From: Halarcobacter ebronensis
GTDB taxonomy: Bacteria > Campylobacterota > Campylobacteria > Campylobacterales > Arcobacteraceae
Assembly (NCBI RefSeq): GCF_013201825.1
Contig: NZ_CP053836.1
Location: 1,860,001 to 1,924,000 of the forward strand
Direction of reading: 5' to 3'
Length of the DNA stretch: 64,000 bases
The notes beneath the pieces were generated by a model, which was not told where the DNA came from, ran no database searches, and worked only from the letters and a program-made list of their open reading frames with translations. Positions within the stretch are counted from its first letter, which is position 1, and every line of letters begins with the position of its first letter. Made by a program: the position numbers and the translations under genes. Positions 18,043-27,033 of the stretch are shown here, piece by piece.

Positions 18043-18975
18043 TTAACTAATTTTAACTTTTGCCAAATAGATAGAGGTTTTATTATCTTCGTGTGAAGAG
18101 TAGTAGCTTATCCAAAGTATATCTTCAAAATATACCATCCCAGCATAACTTGTATCTCCACAAGAAGGCAATTCTAAAACTTCTTTGAGTTTGGATTTTT
18201 TTGGGTCTATTAAACATAAAGATGTTCTAACTTTTTCATCATTTAACCTAACAACAGTTAAAAATAGATTTTTCTCTTCCAAAAAAATCATTTTAGGACC
18301 ACCTATTCGAACCTCTAAATCTTTCCAATTCCAATTTTTATAAGGTGGTTTAGAGTATCCAAGCACTCCTGTACAAGTTCCATTGTCCCTTCTTAAAAGA
18401 CAATATGCATCTTTGTTTTTTAAAAAGAGTATAGAACTCTCATTTCCTAAAGAGAGGCTGTCTGGGAAAAACTCTTTTTTAACAACTTTCCAAGTTTTTC
18501 CATCTTTTGAGCTATATAAACAACCTAATCTGTCTTTCCCTATATAAGCAACACTATATGCTTTTTTATCTACCCAAGATACACTCCATCGCCAACTATC
18601 TTTTCCACTTTCACAAATATATGCTTCACTCCAATTTTTACCATCATTACATAACCAAGTTGCTGATTGATATAGATTTTTATTTGAAGAGTCAATAGTG
18701 TGTATTGCTGTATTAATCATAAGTTCATTTTTAGCTGTTATGGAAAATTTTGGGTCACGATAATCAAACTTCTTATTCCTAAAAAATTTAATATTTTTCC
18801 ACTTTTTACCATCTTTTGAACTAATTACTCTAATCTTCCCATTTGTGAAATGGTCCTCACCCTCTCTAAATGTACAATACCAGCTATTATCATATCTAAT
18901 TAGATCAGTAAAGGCATTGTGTGGGGCTTTATCCCAAATTTTATCTACACTTATTAGTTCAAATTTATCTTTCAT
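18043..18975 (-). CDS. sialidase-fold (BNR/Asp-box) protein
   Basis: A 310-residue protein of the six-bladed propeller sialidase fold. Asp-box-like repeats are visible: SSKDGKKWKNI near residue 50 and SSKDGKTWKVV near 165, plus CNDGKNWSEA between them. No signal peptide, so it is probably cytosolic, unusual for sialidases. The arginine triad of true sialidases is not obvious. It may be a glycosidase-like or unknown-function member. Monocistronic, start close to the divergent small membrane protein gene. Confidence 0.65.
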   Translation of the reverse strand: MKDKFELISVDKIWDKAPHNAFTDLIRYDNSWYCTFREGEDHFTNGKIRVISSKDGKKWKNIKFFRNKKFDYRDPKFSITAKNELMINTAIHTIDSSNKNLYQSATWLCNDGKNWSEAYICESGKDSWRWSVSWVDKKAYSVAYIGKDRLGCLYSSKDGKTWKVVKKEFFPDSLSLGNESSILFLKNKDAYCLLRRDNGTCTGVLGYSKPPYKNWNWKDLEVRIGGPKMIFLEEKNLFLTVVRLNDEKVRTSLCLIDPKKSKLKEVLELPSCGDTSYAGMVYFEDILWISYYSSHEDNKTSIYLAKVKIS

Positions 18976-19067
18976 AAACTATTTTTAGCACGATTTCTAT
19001 TAGAAGTAGATAAATTTTTATATTAATAATTTTATGATAAAATCATCTTTAACGATAAGGAGAGAGT

Positions 19068-19463
19068 TTGAACAAACCTATTTTTCTATTTCCAACAACA
19101 TTTATAATAATCATTGCAACCTATTTATTTGTTTTTGGAGAAATTAAAACCCTAGAGATAATAAAAGGAGAATACCTCTCAATTTTTGCTCTAATTTTAA
19201 TTACTTCTATTTTTTTTATTTTCAAATTCAAGCTAAAAGATTATGAAATAATTGAGTTCATTCCCATAAATAATAGTTCCCTTAAATCACTAATAATCTT
19301 CTTTTTAATCTTTGAAGTAATCGACTTTTATAGTGAAGATGGCTTTATAGGAATGATTAAACTTTGGTTTTTATACTGGGTAATGGGATTAATTGCATTA
19401 ATTTTAATGCAAACATTAAACTACTACAAAAATTATAAACTGCTACAAAGAATAGAGAAGTAA
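19068..19463 (+). CDS. hypothetical four-helix membrane protein
   Basis: A 131-residue protein with about four hydrophobic segments (PTTFIIIIATYLFVFG, SIFALILITSIFFIF, LKSLIIFFLIFEVIDFY, LWFLYWVMGLIALILM). The start is TTG, with AAGGAGAGAG just before it, so the assignment is good despite the rare codon. No family recognised. It converges with the PhzF gene five bases after its stop. Confidence 0.6.
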   Translation: MNKPIFLFPTTFIIIIATYLFVFGEIKTLEIIKGEYLSIFALILITSIFFIFKFKLKDYEIIEFIPINNSSLKSLIIFFLIFEVIDFYSEDGFIGMIKLWFLYWVMGLIALILMQTLNYYKNYKLLQRIEK

Positions 19464-19468
19464 ACTAC

Positions 19469-20263
19469 TTAAATAGTAATATTACCCTCTAAATAGTGAG
19501 CTGCTTTCCCAGAAATTAAAACTCTATCTTTAGAGACTTTACAGTATAAAACACCTGTTCTTTTTGAAGCTTGAAGGGCAACTAAACTCTCTTTTGACAT
19601 TTTTTGTCCCCACAAAGGTGCAAGCCCTGTATGAATAGAACCTGTAACAGGATCTTCATCCCCTCCATTTGCAGGCCAAAAATATCTTGAGGTAAAATCA
19701 TAACTCTTATTATTTGATGGTGCTGTTACAACCACATCAAAGGGTGCCAATTTTTTCAACTCAGTACTATCATATTTTACATTTAAAACATCATCTTCAT
19801 TAGTATAAACTGCAAAATAAGCTTGTTGATTTTTATAAACTTCCAAAGGAGTTATTGATAAGCCATCAAAGAGCTCTTTTGGAGCTTCTTCAACTTTTGA
19901 TGGTTTTCTATTTGGGAAATCCATTAAAATAAAATCATTATCTTTTTTAACTTCTAACTCTCCAACTGCTTTTGCAAAAAAAGTTATTGTTTCTATATTA
20001 GAGTTACTATTAAATAGTATATATGCACTTGCTAATGTTGCATGCCCACAAAAGTCAATTTCAGAAATTGGAGAAAACCATCTAATATGATAAACCCCTT
20101 TCTCATTTTTTACTAAAAAGGCTGTTTCAGAGAGGTTGTTTTCTGTTGCAATATTTTGCATTAATTCATCACTTAACCACTCATCTAAGACTATTACTGC
20201 TGCTTGATTTCCTTTAAAAAGTTCATCAGCAAATGCATCAACTATATCTATTTTTAGTCTCAT
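19469..20263 (-). CDS. PhzF family isomerase
   Basis: A 264-residue protein of the PhzF/diaminopimelate epimerase-like fold. Diagnostic: VDAFADELFKGNQAAVIVL at the start, the catalytic Glu in NLSETAFL near residue 45, DFCGHATLASAYIL near 72 and GDEDPVTGSIHTGLAPLW near 200. Members isomerise small acids; substrate unknown. It starts 9 nt after the end of the dehydrogenase gene upstream on the same strand, so the two likely share an operon. Confidence 0.88.
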   Translation of the reverse strand: MRLKIDIVDAFADELFKGNQAAVIVLDEWLSDELMQNIATENNLSETAFLVKNEKGVYHIRWFSPISEIDFCGHATLASAYILFNSNSNIETITFFAKAVGELEVKKDNDFILMDFPNRKPSKVEEAPKELFDGLSITPLEVYKNQQAYFAVYTNEDDVLNVKYDSTELKKLAPFDVVVTAPSNNKSYDFTSRYFWPANGGDEDPVTGSIHTGLAPLWGQKMSKESLVALQASKRTGVLYCKVSKDRVLISGKAAHYLEGNITI

Positions 20264-20272
20264 TATTTTCCC

Positions 20273-21226
20273 TTATAGTCCATTAACAATATTTATTGGT
20301 TTTTTCCCTTCTATTACTCTTTTTGCATTTAATGCAGCTTTTTGTCTCATATCAAAATAGGCTTTATCACTATAAAAAGCTGAATGAGGATTTATCATAA
20401 ATCTTCCATCAAGCCAAGACTCTTTTGCTCTCCAAGCATCAAGCATTAGACCAGTTCCAGGAGGTTCAGTTGGCAAAACATCAAGATTGACACAGTTTAA
20501 ATGTCCGCTTTTTAGTGGTTCATAAAAAACATCCAAATCTTTTACAATAGCACCTCTTGCAGTGTTTACAATAGAAGCTCCCTTTTTCATTTTTGCTATA
20601 AACTTTTCATCTATCATTGCTTTTGTCTCAGAAGTTAAAGGACAGTTTATTGAGATAATATCACTACTTTCAATCAACTCTTCTAAACTCTCGCATCTTT
20701 TTGCCCCAAGCATTTTTTCAGTTCCACTTGATAGATATGGGTCATAAAATTGTGTTTGAAATCTAAGGGCATTTGCTTTTAGAATTACACTTCCCCCTAT
20801 TCTTCCAGCTCCAATTACCCCAAGTTTATAATCACTTGTTCTTTTTATATAATCTAATGTATTTATTTGCCAAGAGTCTCTGTAATCTCTACATTTATAA
20901 TCATATCTTGAGATACCACGAGCTATATTCATAATCATTGCAATTGCTGTATCACTAACCTCTTCTGTACCATAATCAGGAGTATTTGAAGCATAAATAC
21001 CTTTTTGTTTTATATACTCCAAGTCTAAAAAAACATCATACCCCACACCAAATCTAATTAGTGCTTTTAAGTTTGGTAGGCTATCTATAAATTCATTGGT
21101 TATTTTTTTGTGCCAAACTAATAAAACTTCTACCTCTTCATGTAGTGTCATTGATAATTCATCACCTAAAACATCTTTTTCTATGTAAGGGTCTGTTATT
21201 TTATCTGTAATGTAAACTCTGTTCAT
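20273..21226 (-). CDS. D-isomer-specific 2-hydroxyacid dehydrogenase (CtBP-like)
   Basis: A 317-residue NAD-dependent dehydrogenase. Rossmann motif GVIGAGRIGGSVILKA near residue 155, catalytic Arg in NTARGAIV near 236, Asp/Glu in DVLPTEPPG near 262 and His in NPHSAFYSD near 285. The sequence around these sites resembles C-terminal-binding-protein-like and phosphoglycerate dehydrogenase-like members. Substrate unknown. Shares an operon with phzF-like gene downstream. Confidence 0.85.
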   Translation of the reverse strand: MNRVYITDKITDPYIEKDVLGDELSMTLHEEVEVLLVWHKKITNEFIDSLPNLKALIRFGVGYDVFLDLEYIKQKGIYASNTPDYGTEEVSDTAIAMIMNIARGISRYDYKCRDYRDSWQINTLDYIKRTSDYKLGVIGAGRIGGSVILKANALRFQTQFYDPYLSSGTEKMLGAKRCESLEELIESSDIISINCPLTSETKAMIDEKFIAKMKKGASIVNTARGAIVKDLDVFYEPLKSGHLNCVNLDVLPTEPPGTGLMLDAWRAKESWLDGRFMINPHSAFYSDKAYFDMRQKAALNAKRVIEGKKPINIVNGL

Positions 21227-21305
21227 AATATTTCAATCCAATCTTTATTAAAATTTTAAAAATTTAATTTATCTAATTATTGATTAAAAATCTAACTTAT
21301 TTCTA

Positions 21306-22595
21306 CTAATATGGTCGATTAAAGATATGTTTTCTAATCATTCTTCCATAAAAAACTTCAAAAAGAATTGATATTAGAATAAAGAGTATAAAAATATAAA
21401 TTGAGTCCCTATTTGTAAAAAAAGTATGAACTAAAAGCGTAACTAATGCAATAAAACTAATAGTACATGAAACCAAAAGCAAATGCTTATTTGCTTCTAT
21501 CTCCTTATAAAGTTTTAGTGCTGCTACATTTACAATAAAAAAGATAAGAAGAAAACTTGCACTCCCAATTATGGCTATCTGAGATAAATCAATACTATTT
21601 GCTAAAACTAAACTAAAAAATGCTGTTACACTTATACTAAGAGAAGGTATTCCATCTTTTTCTTTATCAAAAAGTTTAGGTAACTCTCCTTTAATAGCCA
21701 AAAGATATCCTAATCTTCCATTTCCATAAATAGTTGCATTAATAGCCGAAAAGGTTGCCAAAAGAGCAGCAATAGAAACAATTGTGAATCCAGCTTGTCC
21801 TAATGCAGGTTTAGCTGCAATTGCAAGAGCATAATCTTTTGCATTCATTAACTCCTTTTCATCAACCGCTCCAATTGTTGTAACTGCTATTAGAAGATAG
21901 AGAATAATTACTATTAGAACAGAGGTATAAAAAGCTTTTGGTAGGTTTTTATTTGGTTCTTTTATCTCTTGAGCTGAATTTGCAATAAGTTCAAACCCTT
22001 CATAAGCAACAAAAATAATCATTCCAGCAACCAAAATAGAGAAACTTCCCTGCCATTTTGAAGGAGATAATCGTTCAAAATCAAGATAAGAAAAACTTGC
22101 AATTATTATTAAAAAAAGTAACAAAACTTTTATTATAACAACTGCCGTTTCAGATTTACTTACAAAAGAAGCACTAATAAGATTGATAATTAAAGGCAAA
22201 ATAATAGCTATCGAAATAAATAAATGATTATAAAAATTGTTTGAACTACCTAATAATGCTTGGGCATAAGAGGAAAAAGCAACAGCATATAAAGAGATTG
22301 TAACTAAATAACTAAGCCAAAGCATAAAGTTTACACTTCCTGATAAATAGTTATGTCCAAAGGCATTATCTATAAAACTAACTGTACCTCCAAGGGTTTG
22401 ATATTTTACTGAGAGTTTTGAGTAAGAGTAAGAAGTAAATAAAGCAACTATACCTGCAAATAAAAATGCTACTACGGTTGCTCCATGTGCCAAAGAGACA
22501 GCTTCACCTAAAACAGCAAAGATACCTCCTCCTACCATACCACCAATACCAATTGCAACAGCACCAAAAAACCCTATAGTTCTTTTATTTTGCAA
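21306..22595 (-). CDS. APC-family amino-acid permease
   Basis: A 429-residue transporter with about 12 hydrophobic helices. The first helix carries the APC substrate-site signature GIGGMVGGGIFAVLGEAVSLAHGA, and helix 6 reads FVAYEGFELIANSAQEIKEPNKNLPKA, the usual TM6-7 loop of the family. It sits in the inner membrane and imports or exchanges amino acids or amines. The next gene on the strand, 17 nt away, encodes a GNAT acetyltransferase; co-transcription is possible. Confidence 0.88.
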   Translation of the reverse strand: MQNKRTIGFFGAVAIGIGGMVGGGIFAVLGEAVSLAHGATVVAFLFAGIVALFTSYSYSKLSVKYQTLGGTVSFIDNAFGHNYLSGSVNFMLWLSYLVTISLYAVAFSSYAQALLGSSNNFYNHLFISIAIILPLIINLISASFVSKSETAVVIIKVLLLFLIIIASFSYLDFERLSPSKWQGSFSILVAGMIIFVAYEGFELIANSAQEIKEPNKNLPKAFYTSVLIVIILYLLIAVTTIGAVDEKELMNAKDYALAIAAKPALGQAGFTIVSIAALLATFSAINATIYGNGRLGYLLAIKGELPKLFDKEKDGIPSLSISVTAFFSLVLANSIDLSQIAIIGSASFLLIFFIVNVAALKLYKEIEANKHLLLVSCTISFIALVTLLVHTFFTNRDSIYIFILFILISILFEVFYGRMIRKHIFNRPY

Positions 22596-22612
22596 AACTT
22601 AGTCTCCTTATA

Positions 22613-23101
22613 TTACATTTCTAGTTGCCAAAGTCCTACATTTAACCATTTATCAAATTTAATCCCAATATTTGGAAGTTCTCCAACTTTTTTAAAACCA
22701 AACTTTTCATGCAAAGCTATACTTGCATCATTTGGTACAGTTATTAAACCTAGAGCATTTTTTATTCCCAACTCTTTTAATTTTGTTAAAAGTTGTTTGT
22801 ACAAAGCCTTTCCTACACCATTTCCAATAAATTTTTTATTTAAATAAATTGACGGTTCAACACTAAATCTATAAGCGCTTCTATCATGCCAAAAGTGTGC
22901 ATATGCATATCCTAAAATCTCTCCATCTTTTTGTGCAACCAGCCAAGGTAGCCCTGATTTTTTAATCTTTTCAAATCTTTTAATCATCTCTTCTTTGTCT
23001 ATCTCTTCCTCTTCAAAAGTAATAACTGTCTCTTTAATATAATAGTTGTATATTTTTGTAATCTCTTCAAAATCAGAGATATTTGCATCACGTATAAGCA
23101 T
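22613..23101 (-). CDS. GNAT acetyltransferase, phosphinothricin acetyltransferase type
   Basis: A 162-residue GNAT. It begins IRDANISDFEEITKIYNYYI, has VEPSIYLNKKFIGNGVGKALYKQLL with the acetyl-CoA loop near residue 95, and NDASIALHEKFGFKKVGEL near the end; this arrangement is that of the Pat/YncA group that acetylates amino groups of small amino-acid-like compounds. Ends near the APC permease gene start on the same strand, and starts 45 nt after an EamA gene. Confidence 0.85.
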   Translation of the reverse strand: MLIRDANISDFEEITKIYNYYIKETVITFEEEEIDKEEMIKRFEKIKKSGLPWLVAQKDGEILGYAYAHFWHDRSAYRFSVEPSIYLNKKFIGNGVGKALYKQLLTKLKELGIKNALGLITVPNDASIALHEKFGFKKVGELPNIGIKFDKWLNVGLWQLEM

Positions 23102-23146
23102 TATTTTTCCTTAATTTGAAGAAACATTATAATAAGAAGAAACTTT

Positions 23147-23992
23147 CTATTTGTTTATTTTAAGTAAGCCTGCACCTATTAAAGTAGTGATTGAAGCAAA
23201 AAGTTTAACCAAATCTAATCTCTCTTTTAAAACAAAAACTCCTAAGAGCAGAGCAAAAACAATGCTTGTTTCCCTTAAAGCTGTCACTAAAGGTATTGGT
23301 GCCATTGTAAAAGCCCAAATAACTAAAGAATAAGCAGTAAAAGAGAAAAGTCCACCACTTAATGCCAATTTTGAATTTTTTGTAATAACTTGCTTTAATG
23401 TATTTGGCTGTTTAATAGAGACAAATACCATAAAAATTATTGCATTTAATATGGTAAGAAAAGAGTAAAACCCTACAGGACTTTGTGAAACCCTAGCTCC
23501 AAGTCCATCAACTATAGAGTATGAAGCAATAAAACAGCCAGTAACAATAGCCAAAAATGCTGCTTTGTAATTTCTTAGACCATCACTTCGTCTAACAAGA
23601 ACTAAACTAATAATTCCCGTACAGATTACTATAATTGCACAAATTTCAAGATAACTCAAACTCTCTTTTAAAATAAAAACTGCTACAAATGCCACAAGAA
23701 GAGGTGCTACACCTCTTGCCAAAGGATAGACTTGACTTAAGTCTCCTATTTTATATGAATTTAAAAGAAAGAGTTGATAACCTGTATGCAGTAGTGCTCC
23801 TGCTATTATATAAGGCAAAGAAGATATTTCTGGCATTGGCACAAATAAAAGTGCAATAAAAGCAAAAGGAGTATGCCCTAATACAACAGCAGACATACTA
23901 AGATTTTTATTGCTATTTTGTTTAACTAAAAAATTCCAACTTGCATGAAGTAACGCAGCTAATAAAACTACTAACATAACTGTTAAAGACAC
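23147..23992 (-). CDS. EamA/DMT-family transporter
   Basis: A 281-residue inner-membrane protein with ten hydrophobic helices in two EamA repeats (first ends near residue 135, second starts near 145). Features such as GALLHTGYQLFLLNSYKIGDLSQVYPLARGVAPLLV and TALRETSIVFALLLGVFVLKE are typical of drug/metabolite exporters. Substrate unknown. Upstream on the same strand, 9 nt away, is a small membrane protein gene. Confidence 0.85.
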   Translation of the reverse strand: MSLTVMLVVLLAALLHASWNFLVKQNSNKNLSMSAVVLGHTPFAFIALLFVPMPEISSLPYIIAGALLHTGYQLFLLNSYKIGDLSQVYPLARGVAPLLVAFVAVFILKESLSYLEICAIIVICTGIISLVLVRRSDGLRNYKAAFLAIVTGCFIASYSIVDGLGARVSQSPVGFYSFLTILNAIIFMVFVSIKQPNTLKQVITKNSKLALSGGLFSFTAYSLVIWAFTMAPIPLVTALRETSIVFALLLGVFVLKERLDLVKLFASITTLIGAGLLKINK

Positions 23993-24001
23993 TGCTTTCC
24001 T

Positions 24002-24376
24002 TTATCTCATCATTGCGCTATTTGTGGTAATCATCTCTAAAGTATTTAAAATTTTAGCTATGAATATAAGAGTTGAAGATATTAAAATAAGAACATACAT
24101 AATCACTCTTGACTCTTTTGAAATTCCCTCTTGTGACTGCTCAATATAAAATATTGAAGCACCTGCATCTTTTCCAGCAAGATATAAAGAGATTAATAAA
24201 AATATTGAAGCTATAGATAAAATTGCCAAAGATAAAAAATCATTTGTTATATCAATAGAACTTCCAGTGTATGCCATTAGAGCTAAGATTGTTGTTACAA
24301 TTAGATATTTAATAGTTTGTATACGATTTAGCACCCATTTATAATGAATAAGCTCTTTATCTTTTATCTCTTCCAT
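24002..24376 (-). CDS. hypothetical three-helix membrane protein
   Basis: A 124-residue protein with three hydrophobic segments (YLIVTTILALMAYTG, SLAILSIASIFLLISLYLAG, VIMYVLILISSTLIFIAKI) and a charged N-terminus. No family recognised with confidence. It is 9 nt from the EamA transporter gene, so probably in one operon with it. Confidence 0.65.
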   Translation of the reverse strand: MEEIKDKELIHYKWVLNRIQTIKYLIVTTILALMAYTGSSIDITNDFLSLAILSIASIFLLISLYLAGKDAGASIFYIEQSQEGISKESRVIMYVLILISSTLIFIAKILNTLEMITTNSAMMR

Positions 24377-24421
24377 AGTTTTGCTCCAAATTATTTTTCT
24401 ATTATTTTAGTTATTTTTAGA

Positions 24422-24901
24422 TTAAAAGTAGATATTCATATACAAAACTTCAAAGGGTAAATGGGGAAAAGATTTTTTATTTGACTCTTTAAAACCTAAT
24501 TTTATATACCACTGTTTTAAAACTTGATGTTCTGCAATTATTCCAATACTTAATCTCTTTATATTTTTACTCTTTGCATACTCAAAGATATATTTTACCA
24601 ACTCTTCTCCTATACCTTTATGACGATAAGAAGGAATTACAGAAAGACGATTTAAATAACCAACCTCTTCTCTTGGATTTTCAAAAGCAACACAAGCAAC
24701 CACTTCTTTATCTTTTTTATATAAAAAATACTCTTCTTGCCTTTGCATATCTGAAAGCACCCACTGGGTTGTATAAAAAGAGGGATGTTTAGGGCAATTA
24801 TTTATATCCAAAGAGAACTTATTTGCTATATCTTTGTTTGCTTTACTAATAATTGATGAAATAAGCTTTGCATCATCTATTGTTGCTTTATAAATTGACA
24901 A
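24422..24901 (-). CDS. GNAT acetyltransferase
   Basis: A 159-residue GNAT protein. The acetyl-CoA site is LSVIPSYRHKGIGEELVKYI near residue 92, and IKRLSIGIIAEHQVLKQWYIKLGF gives the C-terminal part. Short N-terminal part with ISKANKDIANKFSLD. Target unknown. It follows the LysE-type exporter gene 15 nt downstream on the same strand. Confidence 0.82.
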   Translation of the reverse strand: MSIYKATIDDAKLISSIISKANKDIANKFSLDINNCPKHPSFYTTQWVLSDMQRQEEYFLYKKDKEVVACVAFENPREEVGYLNRLSVIPSYRHKGIGEELVKYIFEYAKSKNIKRLSIGIIAEHQVLKQWYIKLGFKESNKKSFPHLPFEVLYMNIYF

Positions 24902-24916
24902 AAGAATCCTTACAAG

Positions 24917-25528
24917 TTATCTATCTGTAAAAGCAAGTTTTAGCCCAAGTAAAGCAAAAGTTCCTGCAAATACTCTTTGTATATATTTACTAATCTTTTC
25001 AGAATTTATTAAATACTCTCTAACACTTGTTGCAAGTAAACCATACAAAATAAAAACAACCAAAGTCATAAGCATAAAAATCAAACCTAAAACCAACATT
25101 TCACTTGTATATGAACTACTATTTGAAGAGAGGAATTGAGGAATAAAAGCCAAAAAGAAAAGTGTTAATTTAGGATTTAAAATATTTATTAAAAACCCTT
25201 TTATCATAACTGAAAAAAGTCTTTCATCAGACTTTTCTTTTTTTAAAGCCAAGGCATTACTATTTTTCCACATTGACCATGACAAATAAAGAAGATATGC
25301 AACACCAATATATTTTATAACTTGAAAAGCTAAAGCACTTGAGTGAATAACAACAGCAAGTCCTAATATACTTGCAAGTAAAGAAGGCAAGATACCAAAA
25401 GTACATCCAATAGCTGCAAAAACAGCAGCCCTTGCGCCAATAAACAAACCTGCTGAAACTGTATATAAAACTCCCGTTCCAGGTATTAAAACCACTACTA
25501 AAGAGGTAATTAAAAACTCCGTACTCAT
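24917..25528 (-). CDS. LysE/RhtB-family amino-acid exporter
   Basis: A 203-residue inner-membrane exporter with about six helices. The start LITSLVVVLIPGTGVLYTVSAGLFIGARAAVFAAIGCTFG and the IKGFLINILNPKLTLFFLAFIPQF loop are characteristic of the LysE/RhtB family. Probably exports amino acids such as threonine or homoserine lactone. It precedes a GNAT gene and follows the HAD gene closely, so all may be one transcription unit. Confidence 0.88.
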   Translation of the reverse strand: MSTEFLITSLVVVLIPGTGVLYTVSAGLFIGARAAVFAAIGCTFGILPSLLASILGLAVVIHSSALAFQVIKYIGVAYLLYLSWSMWKNSNALALKKEKSDERLFSVMIKGFLINILNPKLTLFFLAFIPQFLSSNSSSYTSEMLVLGLIFMLMTLVVFILYGLLATSVREYLINSEKISKYIQRVFAGTFALLGLKLAFTDR

Positions 25529-25544
25529 TATTTTCCTTTTTATT

Positions 25545-26012
25545 CTAATTTCTTAGTGTTGCAATAAGCCTATTTTTATCTCTTAAAAACCCAAATACAT
25601 CAAAAATAGATTTAACCAAAATATCAGAGTTTAAAAAAGTTTGCGTACATAAACCTTCATCTTGCAAAATTGCAATGCCTAAAATAGACTCTTTTAACAT
25701 CAACTTATCATTTCTACCATTTCCTACACTTAAAACAGTTTTAGAATCTAAACTCTTTATAAACTCTAGTTTTTTTTCATCTTGATTCTCTTTACCTATA
25801 GTAATAACTTTACAACTTGTATTCTCAAGCTCTTTTTGAACAGTTCCATAAGTATCAGCAGTAATTACATAAAAATCAAAACTCTTTGATAATTCATTAA
25901 TCTGTTCTAAAATACCTTCTATCACTCTTCCATCTATTGCAATGGTTCCATTATAGTCAAATACTATACTCTTTATCTCAAAAGCTTCTCTTCCTGGTAT
26001 CTCTATTCTCAT
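25545..26012 (-). CDS. HAD-superfamily phosphatase, soluble P-type ATPase-like
   Basis: A 155-residue HAD protein. The nucleophile motif is VFDYNGTIAIDG near residue 18, motif II lies in YVITADTYG, and the end motif is VLSVGNGRNDKLMLKES. The DYNGT sequence in place of DxDGT is typical of the soluble P-type-ATPase-like subgroup, which lacks a cap. Function of this subgroup is unclear. Next to an alpha/beta hydrolase gene (10 nt apart) on the same strand. Confidence 0.82.
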   Translation of the reverse strand: MRIEIPGREAFEIKSIVFDYNGTIAIDGRVIEGILEQINELSKSFDFYVITADTYGTVQKELENTSCKVITIGKENQDEKKLEFIKSLDSKTVLSVGNGRNDKLMLKESILGIAILQDEGLCTQTFLNSDILVKSIFDVFGFLRDKNRLIATLRN

Positions 26013-26022
26013 ACTCTCTCTT

Positions 26023-26841
26023 TTAGTTATCTAAAATAAAATCTGCTACAACGCGATTGAATTTTTCAGAATCATCCCAGAACAACATATGTCCACAATC
26101 TTCAAAAAACTCTATTTTTGCATTTGGTATATTTTCTCCTACCCACGCACTTCCTTGCCAAGGAAACACTTGACTCTGTTTTGCAACACATACTAATGTT
26201 GGTATTGATATATATGGAATAAAATCACGCCAATCAAGATTTGTATGATCTCTCATTATATCTATCTTTACTCTTGCTGGACATTCCATAATCTCATCTG
26301 CTAAAAATTTTACCTCTTCTTCTGTTGGTTTTTTATGCATACAACCATAAACAGTACCTTCTGCACTTGCTCTCTCTTCATATGTCAAAGAGGCACAAAG
26401 ACGCAAATATGACTCAACATCATAACAGCCAAGTTGCCCCCATTTCCAATCAGGTGCAAAATATTGAGCAGGAGATTGGTCAATACTAATATGTTTACTA
26501 ACTCTATAATTACCAAATAGCTCCAAATAACTCCAAAGAATTGAAGCACCCATAGACCAGCCAGCAATAGTTACATCTTCCAAATCTAAATAATCTAAAA
26601 GTTCTTTTATATCCATTGCAAAACGAGAAATTCTATATCCATGATCAGGTTTGTCTGATTTGCCATGACCACGCAAATCCATTGCAATAACTTTAAAATT
26701 TTTAGATAGGACAGGTATATTTTTATCAAAAAAGTGTAAACTACAACTCCAACCTGGAATTAGTAACAAAGGTTTACCACTACCTTCCATAATGTAATTT
26801 ATATTTACATTATCAGATGTTTTCATTGTAAGATTTTTCAT
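26023..26841 (-). CDS. alpha/beta hydrolase
   Basis: A 272-residue alpha/beta hydrolase. Oxyanion loop LLIPGWSCSLHFF, the family RGHGKSDKP loop near residue 60, nucleophile elbow AGWSMGAS near 100, and catalytic His in CGHMLFWDD near 255. These fit haloperoxidase/esterase-type members. Substrate not known. It begins the operon followed by the HAD and LysE genes. Followed upstream by a 190-bp gap that holds a cupin remnant. Confidence 0.85.
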   Translation of the reverse strand: MKNLTMKTSDNVNINYIMEGSGKPLLLIPGWSCSLHFFDKNIPVLSKNFKVIAMDLRGHGKSDKPDHGYRISRFAMDIKELLDYLDLEDVTIAGWSMGASILWSYLELFGNYRVSKHISIDQSPAQYFAPDWKWGQLGCYDVESYLRLCASLTYEERASAEGTVYGCMHKKPTEEEVKFLADEIMECPARVKIDIMRDHTNLDWRDFIPYISIPTLVCVAKQSQVFPWQGSAWVGENIPNAKIEFFEDCGHMLFWDDSEKFNRVVADFILDN

Positions 26842-26944
26842 AATAAATCCTTTGGTATATATAATTGATTATATTCCATTTTATAAGCTATGTCAATAAA
26901 AAATAATTTTTAAGAATAGTTATTTTAGTTTTAAAAAATCACCA

Positions 26945-27013
26945 TCAATTATGTTCTATTTTAGGTTTTTTTGACCAATCTATTGTTTGAAAAGGTATGT
27001 TTTTATTTTCCAT
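26945..27013 (-). pseudogene. 22-residue remnant of a cupin-domain protein
   Basis: A short frame starts with ATG and gives MENKNIPFQTIDWSKKPKIE followed by HN and a stop. The IPFQTIDWSKKPKIEH part looks like the conserved N-terminus of small cupin proteins, which continue with KGETG. No cupin barrel follows in any frame between this and the neighbouring genes. It is most likely the tip of a deleted gene. Low certainty. Confidence 0.35.
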
Positions 27014-27033
27014 TTTAACTCTTTATATAAAAA

